From positions 1 through 64,000 of the forward strand of contig NZ_JABVXF010000009.1 in the NCBI RefSeq assembly GCF_013349995.1: 64,000 nt of DNA, in the 5' to 3' direction. The translations under genes were made by a program, and so were the position numbers. Source of the stretch: Pseudoalteromonas sp. 0303. GTDB taxonomy: Bacteria > Pseudomonadota > Gammaproteobacteria > Enterobacterales > Alteromonadaceae. This document shows positions 44,876 to 53,114 of this stretch, one piece after another (the stretch's first letter is position 1; the number at the start of each line of letters is the position of its first letter). A model generated the notes under the pieces. It worked only from the letters and a program-made list of their open reading frames with translations, searched no databases and had not been told where the DNA came from.

Positions 44876-44901
44876 ATTACCTGAGTAATATAGTCAAGTA
44901 T
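44876..44901 (-). promoter_or_regulatory. IscR-type site 3, distal
   Basis: On the minus strand it reads ATACTTGACTATATTACTCA then GGTAAT, a very good match to type 1 IscR sites of enterobacterial isc promoters. It lies just before the trmJ stop, between the two genes. Confidence 0.72.
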
Positions 44902-44919
44902 TATACTTATAACCTGTGA

Positions 44920-45642
44920 TTATTTAATAGACTTATTAATAGAGGTAAGAATACCGCGTAAAATGTTCATCTCAGCTTCTTCTGGACGTGCGCGGTTAAA
45001 TAAGCGACGTAGTTTAGTCATCACCATGCCAGGGTGTTGCTTGATGATAAAACCTGTGTCGTTTAGCGTTTGCTCTAAATGCTCATAGAAAAGCTCAGTT
45101 TGCTTCGCATTTGGGTAGGTTGCTTCGTCTTCTTCTTGTACTTTTGGCTGTTTATTTAAATATGCCATACGTGTTTCATAACACAGCGTTTGCACGGCCA
45201 TTGCTAGATTTAGTGAGCTGTATTCAGGGTTTGCAGGAATACATACGTGGTAATTACATTGTTGTAGTTCTTCGTTCGTTAAACCACTATTTTCGCGACC
45301 AAACACGAGTGCAACAGGGCCATGTTCAGCCTCAGCTACTAACTTTTCACCACATTCACGCGGCTCAACCATAGGCCAAGATAAAGTACGTGAGCGTGCG
45401 CTGGTACCAATTGTTAAGCCACAATCAGCAATCGCATCTGCCAATGTATCAACAACTACTGTTTTACCTAAAACATCAGTTGCACCGGCCGCAAGCGCAC
45501 TCGCATGACTATCAATTTCACAAGCAGGATCAACAAGATATAAATTTGATAAGCCCATCGTTTTCATAGCACGTGCCGCTGAGCCAATATTACCAGAATG
45601 TGATGTGTTAACTAATACGATACGAATATCATCAAGTGTCAT
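44920..45642 (-). CDS. trmJ: tRNA (cytidine/uridine-2'-O-)-methyltransferase TrmJ
   Basis: This 240-residue SPOUT methyltransferase has [25 protein letters not shown] at the N-terminus, [16 protein letters not shown] (near 113) and [23 protein letters not shown] with the knot motifs. The C-terminal helical extension (about 165-240) separates TrmJ from TrmL. It methylates position 32 of several tRNAs. Its position next to iscR is conserved in many gammaproteobacteria. Confidence 0.95.
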   Translation of the reverse strand: MTLDDIRIVLVNTSHSGNIGSAARAMKTMGLSNLYLVDPACEIDSHASALAAGATDVLGKTVVVDTLADAIADCGLTIGTSARSRTLSWPMVEPRECGEKLVAEAEHGPVALVFGRENSGLTNEELQQCNYHVCIPANPEYSSLNLAMAVQTLCYETRMAYLNKQPKVQEEDEATYPNAKQTELFYEHLEQTLNDTGFIIKQHPGMVMTKLRRLFNRARPEEAEMNILRGILTSINKSIK

Positions 45643-45687
45643 TGCGTTGTTACTTACTGAAAGTCAAAAATTGCGGGGATTATAACA

Positions 45688-45794
45688 TAGCTATCAGCTA
45701 TCAGCTATCAGCTATCAGCTATCAGTCTGACGGCTGACGGCTGACGGCTGACGGCTGACGGCTGACGGCTGACGGCTGACGGCTGACGGCTGAC
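45688..45794. repeat. Double heptamer array: (AGCTATC) x ~5 then (CTGACGG) x ~9.5
   Basis: Same two units in the same order and orientation as at 37680-37817, joined by CAGTCTGACGG. The first part is shorter and the second longer here. It begins about 45 bases upstream of the trmJ start. Confidence 0.95.
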
Positions 45795-45875
45795 CACTAA
45801 CCCCTTCTTCTGAAATTAAATCAACAACAAAATCAAAACTGTACAAAAAACAAACTAATTTATTCGAGTTTATTG

Positions 45876-45903
45876 TTTACTTTACGCTAGAAATCGCTAG
45901 AAT
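45876..45903 (+). promoter_or_regulatory. Candidate promoter of suhB
   Basis: -35 TTTACT (45876-45881), 16-base spacer and -10 TAGAAT (45898-45903), about 45 bases before the start codon. Confidence 0.55.
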
Positions 45904-45950
45904 ACGCCGGCTTAAATATATTCGTTCTTTTACAACCCAAAGGTAATGCT

Positions 45951-46754
45951 ATGCATCCAATGTTAAACATTGCGGTTCGCGCTGCGCGTAACGCAGGCAA
46001 AATTTTACTTCGCGCAAGTGAAGATTTATCAAAAGTTGATGTACAACAAAAAGGCACTAACGACTTAGTGACTAACATCGACAAAGAAGCTGAAGCCGCA
46101 ATTCGTGATACCATTTTAAAATCTTACCCTGATCACACTATCGTAGGTGAAGAGCTTGGTGAGCATAAAGGTAAAGATGCAGATTACCAATGGATTGTAG
46201 ACCCTCTTGATGGCACAACTAACTTCATCAAGGGTATCCCTCATTTCGCAGTATCTATTGCACTTAAAGTTAAAGGTCGTTTAGACCAAGCTGTTATCTA
46301 TGATCCAATCCGTGGTGAATTATTCACTGCTTCTCGTGGTCAAGGCGCACAGCTTAACAGCAAGCGTTTACGCGTAACTAAAACTAACGAGTTAGCGGGC
46401 TCTGTACTTGCAACTGGTTTCCCATTCAAACAAAAGCACCACTTAGACGCATACTCTGAAGCGTTTAAAGCACTTTTCGTGCACACTGCTGATATCCGCC
46501 GTGCAGGTTCTGCTGCATTAGATATGGCTTATGTTGCAGCGGGTCGTGTTGATGGTTTCTTTGAAATTGGCCTTAAGCCATGGGACACAGCAGCAGGCGA
46601 GCTTTTAGTTAAAGAAGCTGGCGGTATGGTTGTTGATTTCGCAGGTGGTATTAACTACAACCAAAGCGGCAACATCATTTGTGGTGCACCTAAGTTAACT
46701 CAAGCAATCATTCGTGAAATTCGCCCAGTGTTAACTGAGTCACTACTTCGCTAA
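45951..46754 (+). CDS. suhB: Inositol-1-monophosphatase SuhB
   Basis: The 267-residue enzyme has the metal-site motifs VGEELGEH (near 65), WIVDPLDGTTNFIKGIPHFAVSIAL (near 83) and the C-terminal GLKPWDTAAGELLVKEAGG (near 210). It would dephosphorylate inositol monophosphates; SuhB also acts with Nus factors in rRNA transcription antitermination in enterobacteria. It is the only plus-strand gene in the central part and ends at a shared terminator. Confidence 0.96.
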   Translation: MHPMLNIAVRAARNAGKILLRASEDLSKVDVQQKGTNDLVTNIDKEAEAAIRDTILKSYPDHTIVGEELGEHKGKDADYQWIVDPLDGTTNFIKGIPHFAVSIALKVKGRLDQAVIYDPIRGELFTASRGQGAQLNSKRLRVTKTNELAGSVLATGFPFKQKHHLDAYSEAFKALFVHTADIRRAGSAALDMAYVAAGRVDGFFEIGLKPWDTAAGELLVKEAGGMVVDFAGGINYNQSGNIICGAPKLTQAIIREIRPVLTESLLR

Positions 46755-46780
46755 TAGCGGGTTGTAATGTAAAAATGCAA

Positions 46781-46804
46781 AAAAGGAGCTAAGGCTCCTT
46801 TTTT
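46781..46804. terminator. Bidirectional terminator between suhB and the binding-protein gene
   Basis: AAAAAGGAGC (46781-46790) and GCTCCTTTTT (46795-46804) with loop TAAG, T-run on both strands. The stop codon of the convergent minus-strand gene (46789) lies inside the stem. Confidence 0.9.
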
Positions 46805-47619
46805 TGTGGCTGAAAATAATCGTTGTCGAGTTTTATCTCTATGACTTCACCTTCTTTAAATGGCAACTTAGCCAAGTCTTCAGCAAAGTAACTGGCAAAT
46901 AACTGTTCAAATTCGCCAGTGCTTTTCATCACCTTGAGTCCTTTTAACAGAGCTTCTGCCAATTCAGGCTTGTGGTTACTGACAAAAAAGTAAAATGCCG
47001 TTGGATAGCTAATATAAAGGTCAGGCACTATAGCCAGATCGTCACTTTTGATTTGTTCCATTTCAGAAATGACCTCAATGAACGAACGCGGAAAATAATC
47101 AACTCGCCCTCTGATCACTAAGCTAAACATTGCCTGGTAATTTGCCAGCGGTCTGACTGTTAAGCCGTTTTGCGCAAGGATTTTAGTATCGGGCCAATCA
47201 TGGCCTTGAATGGCACTAAACTGCGCTAAATCTTGTTTCGTTTTTAAATCTTTAAAACGCGGTAAAAACGCTCGCTTAGTTAGTAATGCGCGTTTACCAA
47301 TGTAGCCTTTAAACAAAGGTACTTTAACTGCTATTGCAAGGTGTTCTCGCTCAGGGCTTGTCATACTCCAAAACACATCGGCTTGCTTTTCATCGAGCAT
47401 CAGCAAGGTACGTTGTTGATGAGGGTGAACCAGAACTTCGTTAATTTCTGCTTGATAATTACTGGCGCGTAAAGCCGCTGCCAGCAATTCATGAAGATAA
47501 TAATCGCGTTTATACAGTGGGCGTTGTTCAATCGCTAAATTGACCACATTGTTAGCTTCTGTGGTAAGGCTGTATCCTAGGCTTAGCAATACTAGAATTG
47601 CACTACATAGTCGCTTCAT
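46789..47619 (-). CDS. Periplasmic amino-acid-type solute-binding protein (SBP_bac_3-like)
   Basis: The 276-residue protein has a signal peptide (LCSAILVLLSLGYSLTTEA). The rest has the type II periplasmic binding fold: a first lobe with LLAALRASNYQAEINEVLVHPHQQRTLLML and ADVFWSMTSPERE, and a second lobe from about 110 with DLAQFSAIQGHDW, then RVDYFPRSFIEVISEME. No permease genes adjoin it. Such lone proteins next to cyclic-di-GMP enzymes may sense a ligand. The stop codon falls inside the suhB terminator. Confidence 0.7.
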   Translation of the reverse strand: MKRLCSAILVLLSLGYSLTTEANNVVNLAIEQRPLYKRDYYLHELLAAALRASNYQAEINEVLVHPHQQRTLLMLDEKQADVFWSMTSPEREHLAIAVKVPLFKGYIGKRALLTKRAFLPRFKDLKTKQDLAQFSAIQGHDWPDTKILAQNGLTVRPLANYQAMFSLVIRGRVDYFPRSFIEVISEMEQIKSDDLAIVPDLYISYPTAFYFFVSNHKPELAEALLKGLKVMKSTGEFEQLFASYFAEDLAKLPFKEGEVIEIKLDNDYFQPQKKEP

Positions 47620-47703
47620 TGTTATTTTTGTTTATTGTGTTTTTTTTAAGCTACACCCAGTTAAACAGGGACACAAGTAAAATTAAGCGAACTTAAAATT
47701 TCT

Positions 47704-49494
47704 TCATGAACTAATAGGGAATGCTTCATCTTTTTGGCTGCTTAAACGCACCACTGCGGGGGCTGGTCGGCTACGTTTACATACAAACAAATGACTACTC
47801 TGATAACGCTTGGCCTCTTTTTTCGCATCAGTTGCCAGCGCTGCAACTTGGTGGCTGTTAATACATAACTCTAAATCAGGCTTAACTAAACCGATTGATA
47901 ATGTAAGTAGTGGCACAAACTGCTTTTTACCTTCTCGATTGCTTGCCCAATAACCCCCTTGCTCAATATGTTCTGGGGTGAAAAAGGCGCGAGACTGCAG
48001 CTCAAACTTACTAATGATGTCATGGCAAACTTGCTCTGCATCATTTTTATCGAACACCACCATAAAGTCATCACCGCCAATGTGCCCGACAAACCCTTTG
48101 CTAGTACTACAGGCCTCTACGATGACTTCTGCAAGTAATTTTATAACGCTGTCACCACTGGCATAACCGTACAGGTCATTGAACTGTTTAAAGTGGTTTA
48201 AATCAACGTACGCGAGTGAGAACGGATAATTATTACGAAGCCTCAGCTCAATTGCTTCGTTAATCGCGACATTACCCGGCAGCATAGTCAGTGGATTGGC
48301 ATGTTGTGCATGGCGGATTTTTTCTTCGGTAATGTGTTTTAATATATTACGCAATGGCGCCAAACCTAAGTATTCACCACTTCGGGTGATAACAATGTGG
48401 CGTCGAATATCAAACTCAAACTCAGTAATTTGCTGACTCACCGTATCGAGTAACTCGTTTTCGTCAACGATTAACGGCTGTTTATCCATTAAAGAAGTAA
48501 CTGGCTGCTTATCATAAAGTGCATGGCCATAGGGAGCGGCAAACACTTCAGTGAGTTGATCTCGGTGTAATAAACCAACAGGAATATTGTGTTCAAGTAC
48601 TGCCAAGCTCGTTAAGCTTTTATCTTGCTCAAAGATACTGTGAGCGTCTTTACAGCGGGTTGTTGCTTCAATGCTGGCGTGCTCGACTGCCAACCAACCA
48701 ATCGCCATAGACTGCTCAAATGCATTGCTATTATCTGATGACTCTAAGTGCTTTAAGCAGTGGATATTAATTTCGTAACTTGGCTGTAAACTCGGCCTTT
48801 CGAGTAAAAAGCCTTGCGCATGTTGTACGCCTAAACTTTCGAGTAAACGAAGCTCCTCTGCCCGTTCTATGCCCTCTGCGATAACTTGCGTATTAGTGGC
48901 TTTTGCAAGCTCAATAATTGACTTTAAAAACTCTTTTTTAACCACACTCTGATCGCAGTGGTCGATAAAGTAGCGGTCTATTTTTACAAACTCAGGGCAT
49001 AGCTCAGACCACTGCTTTAAGCCCGAATAGCCAGCCCCTAAGTCATCAATGGCAATCGAAAAACCTAACTCACGATAATGAGCAATGGTCTTTAACAATA
49101 AAAAGCCATCATCGACTTTTTCTTGTTCTGTAACCTCAATAACTACCCGGTTAGTTGCAAGGCCAAAGTGTTCAACTAGGTGTAATGTTTCACCTTTAGG
49201 ATGGCAAGGGTCAAGTAAGGTTTTAGGACTTACATTTAAAAATAGCTTGCCTTCTAGATTGAGCTTAACAAAGTTCTCAATTGCTCTACTGCGGCAAAGT
49301 AGCTCTAATTCAGAGATCTTATGACAAGCAATAGCTGCACTGAATAATGCACTCGGCATTTCTAACTCAGACCCTTTCGGGCCGCGGCTTAATGCCTCAT
49401 AACCCAAAATATGTTGATTAGAAATATCAAAGATAGGTTGAAACAAGGTCTCAATTGCACTGTTATCTAAGATCTGCTGTAGTTGTGCGTTCAC
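47704..49494 (-). CDS. EAL - CBS pair - GGDDF cyclic-di-GMP protein
   Basis: The GTG start at 49494 (VNAQLQQIL) gives 596 residues; an ATG ORF start at 49539 adds fifteen and is less likely. The N-terminal EAL domain (residues about 10-235) has YEALSRGP, VIEVTEQE, AIDDLGAGYSGLKQW, KIDRYFI and AEGIE, so phosphodiesterase residues appear complete. A CBS pair follows (about 265-390). The C-terminal GGDEF domain (about 415-575) has GHIGGDDFMVVF, with Asp in place of the signature Glu, so cyclase activity is uncertain. No membrane helix is present. The binding-protein gene 84 bases downstream may act with it. Confidence 0.88.
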   Translation of the reverse strand: MNAQLQQILDNSAIETLFQPIFDISNQHILGYEALSRGPKGSELEMPSALFSAAIACHKISELELLCRSRAIENFVKLNLEGKLFLNVSPKTLLDPCHPKGETLHLVEHFGLATNRVVIEVTEQEKVDDGFLLLKTIAHYRELGFSIAIDDLGAGYSGLKQWSELCPEFVKIDRYFIDHCDQSVVKKEFLKSIIELAKATNTQVIAEGIERAEELRLLESLGVQHAQGFLLERPSLQPSYEINIHCLKHLESSDNSNAFEQSMAIGWLAVEHASIEATTRCKDAHSIFEQDKSLTSLAVLEHNIPVGLLHRDQLTEVFAAPYGHALYDKQPVTSLMDKQPLIVDENELLDTVSQQITEFEFDIRRHIVITRSGEYLGLAPLRNILKHITEEKIRHAQHANPLTMLPGNVAINEAIELRLRNNYPFSLAYVDLNHFKQFNDLYGYASGDSVIKLLAEVIVEACSTSKGFVGHIGGDDFMVVFDKNDAEQVCHDIISKFELQSRAFFTPEHIEQGGYWASNREGKKQFVPLLTLSIGLVKPDLELCINSHQVAALATDAKKEAKRYQSSHLFVCKRSRPAPAVVRLSSQKDEAFPISS

Positions 49495-49581
49495 CTTACA
49501 CCTAGCGTTAGTAATACAAATTGGTGGGTAAATTATCAACCTTGTATGACAATTTTATGGCAAGGCTATGACGAGTGCAGA

Positions 49582-50133
49582 TTACTCAATAGCGGTGATC
49601 AGCTCAAGCTGCTTAATGCGGGCAAAATTATCAGTCATTTTTAATTTAGCCTTTTGGTAATCACTCTGTGCTAAATCAGCTTGTTGCGCAAATTTATAAA
49701 CTGCGAGCGGATTAAGTAATAACTTTTGTGCGTGATAACAGCTTGGCGCAGCAAACTCAGGTAGTTCAGGCTCTACATTAATTGTTATTACATTCTTCAA
49801 CGCCTCTGTATCATCACTTTGTTGTTGCTGAAACTCTGTAGCGTCTGCCATCGCTTGCAAGCTTGCCTCACACTCTGGCAGCTGTGCTTTTAGATTCAAA
49901 AACAAACCTGTTGATGAAGTAATTAGCTTAAGCGTCAAGTCTTGTAATTGCTGAGCAGTTGATTGGTTTTGTAGTGCTTCTACAACTTGCCAAGCCAACC
50001 CTTTATAGCTGTCGAACTGCTGCTTAAGTGTTACCTCAGGTATTTGCTGCACATTAGTCTGTTCTGGCTCAGGCTTATCGTCACAAGCACTAAGCATTAA
50101 AAGTACAAACACGCAAAACATCAGGTGTTTCAT
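49582..50133 (-). CDS. Hypothetical lipoprotein
   Basis: The 183-residue protein has a lipobox LMLSACDD with Cys at residue 17 and Asp at +2, which would hold it in the inner membrane by the enterobacterial rule. The remainder is helical and Gln-rich (VVEALQNQSTAQQLQDLTLKL). I do not recognise a family. It lies between the EAL protein and the SorC-type regulator; no functional link is clear. Confidence 0.75.
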   Translation of the reverse strand: MKHLMFCVFVLLMLSACDDKPEPEQTNVQQIPEVTLKQQFDSYKGLAWQVVEALQNQSTAQQLQDLTLKLITSSTGLFLNLKAQLPECEASLQAMADATEFQQQQSDDTEALKNVITINVEPELPEFAAPSCYHAQKLLLNPLAVYKFAQQADLAQSDYQKAKLKMTDNFARIKQLELITAIE

Positions 50134-50232
50134 AATGTCTCCGGGAGTATAGTTAGACTCGTTTTAAGAAATCATTAACCACTGTAAAACTGTCACTTGT
50201 TACCAATTTAGTAAGCTTATTCATACCAAAAC

Positions 50233-51210
50233 TTACCTCAGCAACAGTGCCTCTGCCGTTAATTCATTTGTAATGAGACTATTGATCATTCCTGATTCTA
50301 TCGCTCCAGCAATGGCTGGCACTTTACTGTCACCCGCTGTAATCCCAACTACTCGTTTATCATTAGTTGGAGAAAGTACTGCACTCGTCACGCGATTATT
50401 TATTTCTGATTCAACGAGATGACCTTCACTATCGTAAATCCAGCTAATTACTTCACCTGTTGCACCAATAGCGTCAAGCGCAGCTAGTTCATGTCGAGTA
50501 ACAAAGCCGTCTAAATGAAGGGGAGAATTTATTCCTAAATCACCAACGCCCACAAATGCAACATCAGCTTGTGATGCCAGTTGATGTACATTTTTAACAT
50601 GCGTTAATTGCTGCCAGCCTGCTTTATCAGCTTCAGATCCTGCAATAACAGGAACTGGCATAGGGAAATGTTGCGCACCAACCCTTTCTGCAACATGAAT
50701 TGCAACTTCATAGCGACTTGCTGAGCCATCCTGAGCAATATTTCCAACTAAAGATACAATACGATGGTGTGGGCATTGCATCGTAGGGAGCTCCTCTGCG
50801 CATGCACGCAACACTCTTCCAGTACCAAACGCAATGATTTTTGCATGGCGCTGCTTTAGCTGCCTTTCAATTTCTGCGGCACCCGCTTGAGCCAAGCCAA
50901 TGGTAGAATTAATATCGTTACTCTCGCTAGGCACCACTTCACAACTAAGCAAACCGTATCGATTTTGTAGTGCATCAGCAAGCTCCATGCAACGTCGAAT
51001 TGGATGCTCTAATCGTACTTTTATTAACCCCTGCGATACTGCCAAAGCCACAAGCCTTTGCGCAGATTGGCGAGACGTATTAAGTTGCTTGGCTATCTCA
51101 TCTTGTGTTTTACCAGCAACATAGTAGAGCCAGCCTGCCCTCGCTGCTTCCTCTAATTTTTGATTATCATTGCTAGGAATTGAAGCCATTTTATACGCCT
51201 GTTTGAACAA
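50233..51210 (-). CDS. SorC/DeoR-type sugar-responsive transcriptional regulator
   Basis: The 325-residue protein has an N-terminal HTH (about residues 20-60, GKTQDEIAKQLNTSRQSAQRLV) followed by the sugar-phosphate-binding SorC domain (about 70-320): IAFGTGRVLRACAEELP, RIVSLVGNIAQDGSA, VAFVGVGDLG, and VVGITAGDSKVPAIAGAIESGMINSLITNE. It probably regulates the adjacent porin and the divergent permease and dehydrogenase genes, whose enzyme class (polyol or hexuronate oxidation) often goes with this regulator family. Confidence 0.88.
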   Translation of the reverse strand: MFKQAYKMASIPSNDNQKLEEAARAGWLYYVAGKTQDEIAKQLNTSRQSAQRLVALAVSQGLIKVRLEHPIRRCMELADALQNRYGLLSCEVVPSESNDINSTIGLAQAGAAEIERQLKQRHAKIIAFGTGRVLRACAEELPTMQCPHHRIVSLVGNIAQDGSASRYEVAIHVAERVGAQHFPMPVPVIAGSEADKAGWQQLTHVKNVHQLASQADVAFVGVGDLGINSPLHLDGFVTRHELAALDAIGATGEVISWIYDSEGHLVESEINNRVTSAVLSPTNDKRVVGITAGDSKVPAIAGAIESGMINSLITNELTAEALLLR

Positions 51211-51311
51211 TAAATGAGGTAAATGATTAGCAAAATCAGCTATTCAGCGGCTATTCTATACATAATCTGTCATGAATAACAATTTTAGGGTTCACACTCT
51301 CAACTAAAAAA

Positions 51312-51348
51312 GCACCTAACTAGATTTGTTTCAAAATTAGTGAGGTGC
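51312..51348 (-). terminator. Probable terminator of the porin gene
   Basis: GCACCTAACTA (51312-51322) and TAGTGAGGTGC (51338-51348) pair with one mismatch, and the minus strand continues with six T residues. It lies about 100 bases after the porin stop and before the regulator. Confidence 0.7.
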
Positions 51349-51446
51349 CTATGTATTTCATAAAGTGTTAATAACCGCAAGCCATTCGCAACTGCATGAA
51401 AAAGTCGAGCACTTGCTGACAAATAACGTCAATTTAAAAGCTTTAG

Positions 51447-52505
51447 CTAAAAATTTAAACTCAGCTGCAAACCCGCAATCATTGCATTCTCAGCATCATT
51501 ATCACCATTAGGGTCGATGATATACTGAATATTAGGCATTAACTGTATTGCTGGGGTAACAACATAATTATAATTTAACTCAATCGGGTACTCATGCTCC
51601 CTTACGAGTATTTCATCATCTGAAAAATTCGCATTATTGACTAATTTAGTTTTATCTAAACTACTGCGGACAACGCCAAACCGATAATCTCCATCTAAAC
51701 CATTCTTGTATTGGCGTTTATATTCCAGCTCACCGACCAAGGTCGTTCCGTTAACATCACCTGATGTTATTAATTTTAACCCTTGATTTAATGACATAGC
51801 TGCAGGGTTTGCATCATAACTGCCTAGTTTAAATAGCAAATTATCAGTGACTTTGTATGTTAGTTGCCCCCCTAGTGCACTGAGAGGGTCACCATACCAA
51901 CTACTACTCAAATAATTGGATGAGCCGCCACTGCAAAATGTCAGGTGCTGAAAAGCACAACTCATGGCAAAAAAATCAGCACCTGGGTAAATTCGACCCA
52001 CTTTAATACTCAGTTGATCTTCAAATAAATGTTGAGTTAGAGAGAGCTGAGTTAAACGCGTGACATTGCCTCGTCCATAAATTTGTTGCGATTGCAGCAA
52101 AACTGGCAGATTTGCTTTTTCATTAATAAGTTCGCCATTACGATTGGTAAGCTCAACCTTAAATTCAGCACCCGACCAATTAAGCAATTTTTCTAAATCA
52201 AAGTAGCCACCGACAAAAAACTGATCAGCATAGGCTGTTTCTGTGCTTTCTCCTCCTTTTAAGTTATGCGCCGTTTGGCTGAAGTAGCTTAAGCGAATAT
52301 CCACACCTTGCTCTGCTAGATTATCTCTTGCCCCTAGCCAATCGCCACTTAGGTGGCTGTGAACATCAAAAATATCATCTGCATAACCTGACTGAGAATA
52401 CAGCAACATAATGGCTGCAATAGATTTACGCCAATCTACGTTTAAATAGCGTTCACTGCTCCATTTCCATATACGGCAAAACTTAGGTTGTAGATTTATT
52501 TTCAT
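51447..52505 (-). CDS. OprB-family carbohydrate-selective porin
   Basis: From the ATG at 52505, which has a GGAG site, the protein has 352 residues. The signal peptide is long (to about residue 42, SQSGYADD). The OprB start motif LSGDWLGARDNLAEQGVDIRLSYFSQ follows, then YGDPLSALGGQLTYKVTDNLLFKLGSYDANP and the C-terminal end PNIQYIIDPNGDNDAENAMIAGLQLSLNF with Phe last. It would form a substrate-selective outer-membrane pore. Longer ORF starts at 52520 and 52547 are less likely. Confidence 0.87.
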   Translation of the reverse strand: MKINLQPKFCRIWKWSSERYLNVDWRKSIAAIMLLYSQSGYADDIFDVHSHLSGDWLGARDNLAEQGVDIRLSYFSQTAHNLKGGESTETAYADQFFVGGYFDLEKLLNWSGAEFKVELTNRNGELINEKANLPVLLQSQQIYGRGNVTRLTQLSLTQHLFEDQLSIKVGRIYPGADFFAMSCAFQHLTFCSGGSSNYLSSSWYGDPLSALGGQLTYKVTDNLLFKLGSYDANPAAMSLNQGLKLITSGDVNGTTLVGELEYKRQYKNGLDGDYRFGVVRSSLDKTKLVNNANFSDDEILVREHEYPIELNYNYVVTPAIQLMPNIQYIIDPNGDNDAENAMIAGLQLSLNF

Positions 52506-52547
52506 ATGCGTGTTCTCCATTTTAATTTGTCCTAGCTTGATCAACAT

Positions 52548-53114
52548 CTAGTATTCAACGCCCAGAAAAGGGCAAATGACAACTGCATGAGCATATTCCT
52601 AATGCAAACACATTTGTCAACATCAAAAAATAGAGCTCGAATTCTAATGAAATGGAATTAGAATTGGTAAAAGAGAAATTAAAATGGATAAAACTAATCC
52701 TCTTTTATGTGAACGGCTCTTTGAGACAAAACAAACATAAAATAAGACATTGATGGAATTAATTAAAAGATAACAACCTTACCAAGCTTAATTTAATGAG
52801 GTTTAAATTTGCTAAACTAGTGCAATCACTTCGACTTATTAATGACAACCCGCCGATTAAATAGACTGATTCATCAACATTGACAAACAATAAACAGAAT
52901 AGGATTATGCCCACTAAGCATAAATTTGCTCAAAATAAGCATTTACTTTTATGTAAATGATAAATGACAACAATCATGGGCGTGTTGAATTTTGAAATTT
53001 TCTATTTATTTAATAAAAAGTTTTAAGTGTTAAACAATGAACACATAAATAAAGATGCAGTTAAGCTATTTGCTTACAAATCAGCATGCCTAAAAAGCAC
53101 TGGGATCGTTACTT
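52548..53114. promoter_or_regulatory. Divergent regulatory gap of 567 bases, with operator candidates
   Basis: The region between porin and permease genes is AT-rich and non-coding. An inverted repeat AATTCTAAT (52640-52648) / ATTAGAATT (52657-52665) and a weaker GTGTT (53027-53031) / AACAC (53040-53044) are candidate operators for the SorC-type regulator. No clear promoter boxes were assigned. Confidence 0.5.

Larger units (their letters stand above)
45643..45950. other. Divergent gap of 308 bases between trmJ and suhB
   Basis: It holds a double heptamer array (45688-45794) on the trmJ side and the suhB promoter (45876-45903) on the other. Nothing else is recognised; the trmJ promoter must lie in or near the array. 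Confidence 0.7.
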
